From Euborellia annulipes (lineage: Eukaryota > Arthropoda > Insecta > Dermaptera > Anisolabididae): a stretch of DNA of 64,000 nt. Below, piece by piece: positions 55,548 through 64,000 of this stretch. The stretch spans positions 1 to 64,000 of the forward strand of contig JAKCPI010016853.1 of the NCBI GenBank assembly GCA_023213315.1, given 5' to 3'. Position 1 is the first letter of the stretch. Each line of letters begins with the position of its first letter. Position numbers and translations under genes: made by a program. The notes below the pieces were generated by a model. The model did not search any database, was not told the DNA's origin, and saw nothing but the letters and a program-made list of their open reading frames with translations.

Positions 55548-56124
55548 CTAGGGACCCGAGACTAATGCCTCCTATCTTTTTTTTTCATGGGAAACTACTG
55601 AGGAAACATATATAACAACAACAGCACAGCTAAACAGCAATATATCAGCTACAGGATGTCATTTTTTCACAGAGTTCCCACTTAGTCGTTATGCATTTTT
55701 GCACAAGAGATGAACCAGCATGCGTGCAGCGCTTGTAAAAATCGGAACCCGCTGAGGCTGATCCCTTCACTGTCACAAACACCCTTTTAAACAACCTTGA
55801 AAATGCCGTACCCATCGTCTCACATTGTTCACTTCTATTATATCATTCCTCCATAAAACTTTACCAAGCGTTGTTGGATTTCAATTAGATCAATTCCTTG
55901 AAGAATTCAATCACATCTCAAATTGTTGTTTTATACGCACGTTCATATCAGGCTCCATTTTGGAACACTCCTATTCTGACGCTAACTTCCGCAGAACAAC
56001 CGGGGACCAGCTGCAATCTGTAGCTGAAATAATGCTCTGTTTAGCTGAACTGTTCGTAATTTATGTATCTCCAGTAGTTCCCATAAAAAAAATAGGAGAC
56101 ATTGCTTTCGGAACGAGCCTCGTA
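55548..56124 (-). mobile_element. Internally deleted mariner-type element with long inverted ends
   Basis: The two ends are imperfect inverted repeats of about 100 bp. One reads TACGAGGCTCGTTCCGAAAG then CAATGTCTCCTA; the other has CTAATGCCTCCTA followed by the same ATGGGAA-CTACTG words. Between them only the two extremes of a transposase remain. Target TA not confirmed. Confidence 0.65.
55664..55958 (-). pseudogene. Mariner transposase relic: N-terminal HTH joined to C-terminal tail
   Basis: From an ATG at 55958 the minus strand reads MEPDMNVRIKQQFE, then in other frames GIDLIEIQQRLVKFYGG and NDIIEVNNVRRWVRHF. This matches the first helix-turn-helix region of mariner-like transposases. It then jumps to SASAGSDFYKR and VQKCITTKW, which resembles the C-terminal tail of the same proteins. 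The DDE/D catalytic centre is missing. Several frameshifts confirm decay. It cannot encode a transposase but explains the element as a deletion derivative. Confidence 0.65.
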
Positions 56125-56508
56125 GTTTGTGTAATCAGATGTAATTGGATGGATTGAATAATGAATGAACTTTAGGAATTAACAATATGTCGATCTTACC
56201 GTTATTTTTATAGAAGTTTTGATCACATTGCTTTTGCCACCTCTAATTTCTAGGGATAATAAAGAGAATGGCGGAGAAAAAAAAATCCGAACAAAAGATA
56301 CCTACCATGAAAAATATATCGACATATTCTTGAATTTAGCCAATAAGGTAAAGTCCCAGCTATTTAATTTATCCTAATGGATAGATACAGTGTCTAACTA
56401 GCATCACATGCAGATCAAAAGAAAGAGATCCAATCAAAATAATGAATTTCTATCAACAACAAATGTGATTAAATACATTTCCAAAATATTAAATAAATAG
56501 TTAAAAAA

Positions 56509-56890
56509 AATGGATCTGTCATTATACCGTTTGATTATTTGTTTATTTCAACGTCATTTGCTAAGATCAAGGGCGGATACAAGGGGGGGGGTAAAAGGGT
56601 AATTATCCCCCCCCCCCCGAGATTCAAAAAAAAAACTTTTTTCTCAAAAAAAATTTATTTTTAATGTAAAATTTTAAATATTAATACTTAAAAATTTGAT
56701 TTGTATTTATATTCTGGCAAACAAGTATAGAATGCGCCTTTAAATTGCCGAAATTAAGAAAAAATTGTGTGCTGTGCGACCAGTCACACCAGATTACCCC
56801 CTCCCGAGAAACACCTCTGGATCCGCCCTTGGCTGAGATTGAAGATATTGAATTGATGACGCATATGTATTATGAATTTTTGATGTATTG
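56509..56890 (+). pseudogene. Second IR 5' fragment, split by a hAT MITE
   Basis: MDLSLYRLIICLF at 56509 matches the start of the IR pseudogene at 52750 (MGLTLYGLIICLF). After the MITE, the DNA GCTGAGATTGAAGATATTGA and EFLMY resume the same reading, ending near 56888. Only about 40 codons of the gene remain. It lies 1.9 kb downstream of the longer copy, so a local duplication followed by truncation is likely. Confidence 0.8.
56568..56831 (+). mobile_element. hAT-type MITE (CAAGGGCGGAT family), complete
   Basis: Ends CAAGGGCGGATACAAGGG and GGATCCGCCCTTG, flanked by GCTAAGAT and GCTGAGAT (56560-56567, 56832-56839), a 7 of 8 target duplication. The untouched IR copy at 52805 has the single site GCTGAGAT. 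This copy defines the full 264 bp family. Confidence 0.85.
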
Positions 56891-58285
56891 AAATAAAACT
56901 AACAGATTAGTAATTAATTTCTTTTTTTCAAAAATATTTGGTAGAAATTATGTAATAGTGACATAATAATAAATTTGGTTTCGTAAAAAAAAAAAAAATA
57001 TTTTATATTTCATGTTTGTCCTTGGGTTTCTTATTATTATCTAAAGAAAGGAAATATTTTCTCTCTTGTTTTTGCCCCCCTTCCTCGTTACCTCCCGTTT
57101 TATCTAACACTATTTGGTAGTAAATTATAATAAACAAAAATTGTTATAGGCTGAAATAGCCTATAGTTTGATTGCAAAAAGCTTTTATCGAAAAAAAAAA
57201 AAAAAATAAGATTTTTCATTTCAGATTGCAAATGTTAAAGTATTACTACCGCAAAAATTATTATTGTTGTTACCAATAGGATATTGCAAAAAATTATTTA
57301 ATAAATAAAAAAAATAATTTTCAAATGTAGAATTGATTTAAAAGGTAATAGATAGGTATGGATAAGTAATTAAGTACCTATCTATTTGAATGTAATTGAA
57401 TAAATTTCACTAAACAAAATAAAATGAAAGGTAAAAAAAATGCATTTTTTTTCTTAGACCACAACGTTAATTAAATGAAATAAGCATGGAGGATATATAG
57501 ACTCCGCAAGGAGAGTTACTCCAATTCCTAATAAGGTAGTTAACCGAATTCCAATGGCGGAATTAATGTCAATAAAATATTGAGTTGTAAATCATAATAA
57601 TAGACATGTAGACCATGCTTGCTCAAGCAGGTTAAATAAATAAATATTGCCGTAGAGGCTGGCTGGCTTTCTCCCACAAAGACAAGTCGTTGGATTGGTG
57701 ATCAGTTAATAAACTATTATTAACAAGACTATCAAAGAAATTTATTGAAAATTTCTCTAAAATATGATAATAAAAAAAAATTTTTGTGTCTTGATATTTT
57801 TTTTTTACTAAATAATTAAATCATTGAAAATAAATTTAGTTTGATAAAAATATGAGAAAATATTGATGAGAAATGTGATCAAGAAGAATGAGGAAATAAT
57901 ATAATGTTTGATCGATGAAGTGAATTAATTTTAGGTTATGAATAAGATTGAATATAAATCAAATCAACTTACATGGAGATGAAATTGATTTTGAATGAAA
58001 TCTTGAATTAGTGCACAATAAACCATACACTGAACAAAATAAAAATACGTATTTTTAACAAGAAATAGAAAGGAGTTGAGAGCATCTAAGAGAGGAGACA
58101 CGTTTACTGCCTGGCGAGTGGGAGTGAATCTAGGGACCCTAGGCGATTGTTGGCGAATCGATGACGTCACGAATCCACCAAAAAATCAAAACTTTAAAGG
58201 AAAGATTTATAAAATTCAAAAAAAAAGGTCAAACTAACCAATTTAATTTGTTATTGGACAGTTACAAATTTCATATTGTTCGGTT
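56891..58285. other. Spacer, no gene accepted
   Basis: Contains a 26 bp stretch (57575-57600, AAATATTGAGTTGTAAATCA...) repeated at 59251, and a CRE palindrome TGACGTCA at 58162-58169 in a mixed patch. No exon could be supported. Confidence 0.35.
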
Positions 58286-58289
58286 TGGT

Positions 58290-59060
58290 TAATTATCTGG
58301 TGTGATTGAACGCACAGATTAGAATTTTCTCTTACCTTCGGTAATTGAGAGTTGTGTTCTATGCTTGTCACATCAGATTTTTTGTGTTGACATAGATGAA
58401 TAATTAGTTTCCGGCAGGACATTTAGAAATCAAGATGTAAAATTTATAAACATGGTATAATATTTATCTTTAAAAAAAACGCAAAAAATCTGGTGTGACA
58501 GGTCACATAGCACACAACTTTCTCTTATTTTCGGTAATAGAAAGTTTTGTTTTGTCCTTGTCACATCTGACTTTTTGTATAATATCTTTCAAATAACATC
58601 TAAATCAAGGGCCCCCAACCGGGTCCCACCCAAGGGTGCCGGGTGAATGGTTAAGGGGTGCCCCGAGATATTTACCATAAGGGGAAAAAAAATTTGGGTA
58701 CTTTCTTTTCGAAAAAAAGAAAAATATTTGAATGTAAAATTTCTAAAAAATTAATACTTAAAAATTTTGTATTTTCATTCTGGCCAACGAGTAAAGAATG
58801 TGCCGTTAGGGTACCGAAATTAAGAGGAAAATGGGTACCCCTAGTGTGCAATGTTATTCTCAACCCACCTCGGGGGTGCCGTGACCCTGAGTAACACCTC
58901 TGGATCCACGACCCTGCATCTAAATAAATAATTGATTTATGAAATTTAATCTAAATCGTTTAAAAAAAAAAAAAAAAAAAACTAAAAAGTACCTACTTTG
59001 ATAAAGTACTAGTACTGTTTTGTTCAAATAAGCTCGGGGGGGGGGCGAGAATTATTAAAA
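58290..59060 (+). repeat. Family A repeat with duplicated hairpin, split by a MITE
   Basis: Two hairpins (58292-58385 and 58487-58575), then the body, interrupted at 58606-58916, then a long A-run and AAAGTACTAGTACTG. The doubled hairpin suggests insertion of one copy next to another. Confidence 0.7.
58606..58916. mobile_element. MITE inside Family A, 9 bp direct repeats
   Basis: CAAGGGCCCCCAACCGGG at the left and TCCACGACCCTG at the right, flanked by CATCTAAAT on both sides (58597-58605, 58917-58925). Related to the CAAGGGCGGAT family by its interior. G- and C-rich near both ends. Confidence 0.7.
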
Positions 59061-59064
59061 GGTT

Positions 59065-60775
59065 CTTATTTGAGATAAAATTATATATTATATGATAAAA
59101 GCACACCGTAAGGGGGCAGTGAATATTGAGGCATTTTCCTGATTGTCGCAATAAGCGGATTTATTTATTTTTTTTGATAAAAAAATAAATTATGTTTTTT
59201 TATTTTATTTAAAATTAATAATTTTATCATTCAGAGAAGTAACGTCGGCGAAATATTGAGTTATAAATCATAATAATGGCCAGAGATTTTCCAAACATGA
59301 GAGCAAAATTGATGACAGCAGATGTGATAGATTTCTTTTCCCTTACGTCCACCATCCCCCCCCCCCCCCCTTCTATCCAATCAATTTCGGTGAGTGGAAT
59401 TTTTTGAACAATTTTTTATAGATCTTATAACAACATAGAATGAGAAGAGGGAATAATAAAGCTATACAAAAAAAAAAAAAAAATATGAAAATAATTAATA
59501 ATACCCTAATATGATTATTTAAAAATAATATTGGATTATAATTATAGTTTTGTTTAAAATTCACAAGTATAAATTTCACAGATTTTAATTTTAATTTGAA
59601 TTCTCTATTAAAAGTATTTTTAATGAATATGGTGTATTTATATATACAGTTATATTAAGAGTGGTCCAAGTTTATAGATGGCTAAAATTAAAAATCTGAA
59701 ATCTGAAAACACGTACCCCTCATTTTGTTCCTTTATTTAAGTAAAATTTACCTGCAAAATTTTAGACCGATTGGACAACGTTTACCTGGCCCGCCTGATG
59801 GTCAAAGTTCATCGGTTCCCCTAGATTCGACTATTAACACCTGTAATTTCTTAACGGTGGGTCCAGCAAAAAAAGTCATCAGTAATTTTTTGAAGAGCAT
59901 TCAATCTACTAAAAAAAAGTCCTTTAACATTTTTTAGTAAAACAAACGGTTTTCATGGTATTGGCAAAAAATCGAATATGGTTGGAAGGCATTGTCACAT
60001 TGACTTTCAAAATAACTCTAGTAGGCAAAATCAAATTTTTTTTCGAACCTAAAAATACTTTCTTTAGTTTATTAATTAAAATGACCTCCTGAATGCAAAT
60101 ATGACCTCTGTTTTTCCCCACCAAGTATCGTTTTAGGGGAGAGCCCCCCGATTATTTCCACCCTTTTTCGTTAATCTTGGGGCCATGAATTAAATTTGGA
60201 AGGAATATTTTAGCCTTAATGTTTCTTCTGAAGGTCTAGAGAGGTGAAAAAGACCAAAAACATAAACATTTGATTACAAGGGGGGATGTGGGGGGGGGAT
60301 TTTGTCCCTTAAATTGCAAAAAAAATCATTAAAAATAATTGATTTTTTCTGTTTTTTTAGCAGTTTTTCACTGCTTTTCTACATATTTCAGCTAACAGAC
60401 CCCCCTCATCCTTCATTAAAATAAACATCCCTTAACAAAAAAATTTATAGGATAAAGCGGGTGGGGTGTGAATGATTCCAAATCCTCGCAGGGAGATGGA
60501 AGATTCACAGCTCCACGCTACCCAGTTAGTCGAATTCGCAAATATGCTGTTATCATTAGCTTTTTTTTGGGGCGGATCTTTATTATATATATATCGACAG
60601 ATTCTTCTATGACCTACAATATTTGCGCATTCGACTGTTTTAGCTGGATATATGTAGAAAATTAGAGAAAAATTGCAAAAAAAATCATTAAAAATAATCG
60701 ATTTTTTCTGTTTTTTTTCGCAATTTAAGGGACAAAATCCTTCTTCGGTAAGATTTTAATAAAAAACGATACTCG
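59065..60775. other. Spacer with an inverted pair
   Basis: AAATTGCAAAAAAAATCATT occurs twice (60313 and 60671), and GTCCCTTAAATTGC / GCAATTTAAGGGAC form an inverted pair spanning 60299-60738. C- and G-runs at 59357 and 60282. No gene recognised. Confidence 0.4.
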
Positions 60776-60780
60776 AAAGG

Positions 60781-61118
60781 GGTCTCTACACGACCAACAA
60801 AAAATTGCCGGGCACTATTTCTCAAAACATTACCTGACAATATTTATGGGCAATATGGGGCCGAAATATTCCCCGGCAATGTATAGCCAAATATGTCTCG
60901 GGACAATGTTTTGCCTTATTTTCGCTCAGTCAGCGATATCAAAAAAAAACATTGCCGGCAACTAGTAGCAATGCGGGCCATATTGCGGCTATATTGCCGG
61001 CATCACGTATATATTGCCGAGCCTTACGAACCAGAAGTATTCTGGCAATAGTGCTCAATATTGAGCAATGTTGCCCAGCAATCATTGCCGTAAAAATATG
61101 GCTCGTGTACAGGCCTCT
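60781..61118. mobile_element. MITE rich in ATTGCCGGCAAT words
   Basis: TCTCTACACGACC at the left and GGCTCGTGTACAGG at the right are imperfect inverted ends. The body is dense with ATATTGCCGG and CAATATTG words on both strands, in the same style as the element at 44719. Confidence 0.5.
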
Positions 61119-61270
61119 TAATATATATAATGGGTGTCCAGGCATATTTATATCTAGTAGTTAAAAAGAATACATTTCGATAAGAGAAGTGGCTGTTCAA
61201 CGATTAGAATGATAGACAGGAAGAGAGGATGTCAGCCAAAATGAGAGCCTCTATCGAATAAAAATCTCCA

Positions 61271-61324
61271 TTCAGAAGACGTTTCGGTTTTAATTAAATA
61301 AATAAATCCATCATCAGTTCTTAA
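61271..61324 (-). ncRNA. Hammerhead-like motif, intact core
   Basis: Minus strand: stem I TTAAGAA, core CTGATGA, one T, stem II GGATTTA...TAAAACC, GAAACGTC, stem I partner TTCTGAA (6 of 7). Confidence 0.4.
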
Positions 61325-61737
61325 GAAATTATTGGCAATCATGGTGTACACCATTGAGATGCAGATAGAGTTGTTATATATAAACATATACAAAATTTTA
61401 TAAAAATACAATATTTGCATATCCGATGTCATATCTCATCAGTCAACACGGCTTTTATAAAATTTTGTATATGTTTATATATAACAACTCTATTTGCATC
61501 TCAATGGTGTACAGTGAGGCTATATTTTCCCCACTTCTTTTTATTTTTTTTTTTTTTTTTTTAATTTATAAAAAAAATATAAATATTTTTATTTTTAATG
61601 GTTTGGATTTTGATAAATATAATAATAAATAATATATAAATATTTTTTTTTAAAAAAAAAAAACAAGAAGACAAATAACAGCGGGGGGGGATTGTCCTTC
61701 TTCCTCCCCCTGTACACCTTGAGATTGCCAATAATCT

Positions 61738-61788
61738 TTAAAGAACTGATGATGGATTTATGTAATTAAAACCGAAACGTCTTCTGAG
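61738..61788 (+). ncRNA. Hammerhead-like motif, intact core
   Basis: Stem I TTAAAGAA, core CTGATGA, one T, stem II GGATTTA...TAAAACC, GAAACGTC, stem I partner TTCTGAG. The core letters match the hammerhead consensus exactly apart from the extra base. Confidence 0.4.
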
Positions 61789-61869
61789 TGGAGATTTTTA
61801 TTCGATAGAGGCTCTCCTTTTGGCTGACATCCTCTCTTCCTGTCTATCATTCTAAGAATACATTTCATT

Positions 61870-62615
61870 TAACAATAGATTTATTTATATTAAAATAATT
61901 TATTTACAAAGAAGTGAATTTTCGTGTACTTAAGAAATTTAGTAAGCTACATAACCAGTGGCGCAATTAGGGAGGAGGGATTAGGGCTCTTCAGGAAGAG
62001 GAGATCACTCATATAATGATTTTTTAGCTCAGGACATGGTCTATGATGCATTGTGTCAACAAGAAGATTTCAAAGATCTTTATTTCCTCGTCCAATGGCT
62101 TTGCTTTCGGCTCGTTTTTATTTATAACGAACGAAGCACACAAACGCATTGCCAGCATATATAATCATTAAAAATGTTTAATTATAAAAATAGGAAAAGT
62201 TCCATTCTCTGATTGTTATAAAATGTTTTTTCTAAAATTAAAAATATCTTCAGGTGTTATTTTTAAAAAATGTATTTTTATTCATCTCTCACTCATTAGT
62301 GGAGCTTTTCTACGTTTTTCTATTATTTTTATTTTAAGAATCGGTTATGATTTTTCTATTTTTTTCCCAGTTTTTTTCGCTCTAGTTCTCTTAATAAAAT
62401 TGCTTATTTTTATCAAAGTCAATGCAGTATTTATTCTTAAATAAAACAAAAAAAATTATTGGGGACTTAGGTTCGTTTCTCGTCTCAAGTGAAAAAAAAA
62501 ATTTCATTTAATATTCAAATATGAAATTAAAATTTTGAAAAATAATCATAGTTTATTTCAAGCAGTCAACATTTAAAATACACAGAGCCGATGGAAATTT
62601 TTAATCCATTGACTA
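61870..62615. other. Spacer with a hAT left end
   Basis: CAGTGGCGCAATTAGGGAGG at about 61954 looks like a hAT terminus; its right end was not found. Otherwise AT-rich. Confidence 0.4.
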
Positions 62616-62619
62616 TTTT

Positions 62620-63421
62620 TTACTTTCTCTTACCTATGTATATATGTAAATATATATAGAGAGAAAGTATTGGATTCATGTCAAAAATTCGATGTCGAGA
62701 TTTTGATGGATCTTCACGTTTTGAGGTCCCCTGAATCCAAAAAGTGGTTTCGCGACATGGTCTGTCTGTGGGTGAGTGGGTGGGTGTGTGTTCAATTTTA
62801 AGCATGAAGGAATTGAGCTATGAGGCTGAAATTTTATATTTAAGTTAAACACCTCCCGGGACCGGAAAAATAAGCTTTTAATCAAAATCGGCCAAAGAGT
62901 ACTAGTACTTTACTGATGTACTTTTTCAGTTTTTTTCGATTTTCTCAAAATTTGCCCCAACGATTTTTTTTTAAATTCAAAAATCAATTATTTTTTAGAT
63001 GCTCTTTAAAATGTATATTCTCATTTTGCAATTGAAATCTTCTGAAGACCACTTTACTCTTGTATTTCATAGGGAAGATAGAAGAAATGGTTGCCATGGT
63101 AACAAAATATAAATATTTTCCCATACTTATAAATTTTACATCTGAATTCATATGTTCTGTACTATCGGGAAATAAATATATATCGACACAAAAAATCTGG
63201 TGTGACAAGCACAGAACACAACTTTCGATTACCGAAGGTAAGAGAAAGTTGTGTGCTGTGCGCCAGTCACACCAGATTTTTACTTATGAATTGCAACTGG
63301 TCAAGTTAAGGTGTTATGGGAAACTAAATATATCTCGACACAAAAAATCTGGTAACAAGCACGGTGCACAACTAGGGTAAGAGAAAGTTGGGTTCTGTGT
63401 GTCAGTCACACCAGATTTTTA
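62620..63421 (-). repeat. Family A repeat, full length, with two hairpins
   Basis: The most complete copy: from TACTTTCTCTTACC, through GTTGCCATGGTAAC (63090-63103), to a well-paired hairpin at 63194-63282, followed by a second decayed hairpin at 63337-63420. Serves as the reference for the family. Confidence 0.85.
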
Positions 63422-63424
63422 ATA

Positions 63425-64000
63425 AATAGCTTCAAATCCGCGTGCACATCGAACTATCAGACAGCAAGGGCTGAAAATCAGCATAAGTAACTTTTATAAA
63501 TTTCTATATTATGACCTTTTGACGACCTCGTCGATTGACATGGTAGTAGGTATATTTGAATTAATCTTTCATTAAAATTAAATATTATACATCGTCAAAA
63601 CATCATACAAAGGATTATAAAAATTTTCTTTAAAAAAAATCTTGCAATATCAAATTTGGTATGGAATTGGTATGTAATGGGGTTGGAAATAAAGAATTTT
63701 ATTTAACAATTACCAGATTAGACGTCCGAAGTTCGTAGGATATGGTGCAGGAACAGCCAAAAATGAAAGGATATGAATGCTTTTGGTGAAAAGTTTGGAG
63801 TTTTGAAGGTCCAACGTATGTTTTGTTGTTTCTACAAATAATATACAAAATAATACAGTTATTCAATTAGGGATACGAATATATGATTCATAGGGACCTA
63901 AAAGACTTACAATTGTTATAGTGCCCAGATTTGATTATGTATATAGCGGTAGATCACACAAGTGATGAAATGATATAAAATATGGCAGTTATCATTTATT
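63425..64000. other. Right edge of window, no gene
   Basis: Mixed AT-rich sequence. No repeat copy or exon recognised before the edge. Confidence 0.4.

Larger units (their letters stand above)
61179..61855 (+). mobile_element. Penelope-like foldback element, family 7
   Basis: Head AGAGAAGTGGCTGTTC, TGGCTG/CAGCCA hairpin, and inverted arms of about 270 bp with a hammerhead-like motif in each, around a T-rich centre. A perfect 13 bp direct repeat AAGAATACATTTC flanks it (61166-61178, 61856-61868). This is the longest member in the window. Confidence 0.75.

Noticed and set aside
57484..57590. Frame reading GYIDSARRVTPIPNKVVNRIPM
   Set aside because: Looks protein-like, but it is under 35 codons, has no clear splice acceptor, and its 3' end matches a repeat word at 59251.

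Overview
The window is a gene-poor, very AT-rich stretch of animal nuclear DNA. It shows no operons, no prokaryotic gene density and no viral genome. The only host-type gene recognised is a broken divergent ionotropic receptor (IR). With the mariner, hAT, Helitron, SINE, LINE and Penelope-like repeats this points to an arthropod, most likely an insect. The order cannot be fixed from the sequence; a hemipteran would fit but is a guess.

Layout. 1-2859: 3' part of a LINE with a 703-residue reverse transcriptase frame, one frameshift and an (ACTT)n tail. 2.9-20 kb: AT-rich spacer packed with MITEs, SINEs, foldback elements, a 1.84 kb hAT element with perfect 8 bp target duplications, and a long palindromic element split by a Helitron. 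20.2-22.1 kb: two GC-rich islands, the best promoter or first-exon candidates. 22.5-49 kb: more nested repeats, including one MITE present both empty (8 kb) and filled by a 1.19 kb palindrome (36-37.4 kb). 49.7-52.3 kb: a tandem array and an element with 31 bp perfect terminal inverted repeats. 52.75-54.63 kb: an IR pseudogene. 56.5-56.9 kb: a second IR 5' fragment split by a hAT MITE. 55.5-56.1 kb: an internally deleted mariner. 58-64 kb: further repeats.

The most unusual pattern is a set of foldback elements (10.7, 32.6, 40.1, 40.5, 43.4 and 61.2 kb, with relics elsewhere) whose arms differ in sequence but share one plan. Five of the six start with a TGGCTG/CAGCCA hairpin (40.1 kb has only a weak form), all have inverted arms, and all have 12-16 bp target duplications. 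The arms carry a hammerhead-ribozyme-like module, CTGANGA - one A or T - hairpin - GAAA - (C)GTC, flanked by a complementary stem I that covaries between families. The plan resembles non-autonomous Penelope-like elements. No Penelope protein is present here.

Host genes do not form a working system in this window. The interest lies in the nested insertions, which give a readable order of events, and in RNA-structure motifs carried by repeats. All coordinates come from reading by eye. Repeat boundaries are approximate unless a target duplication is quoted.
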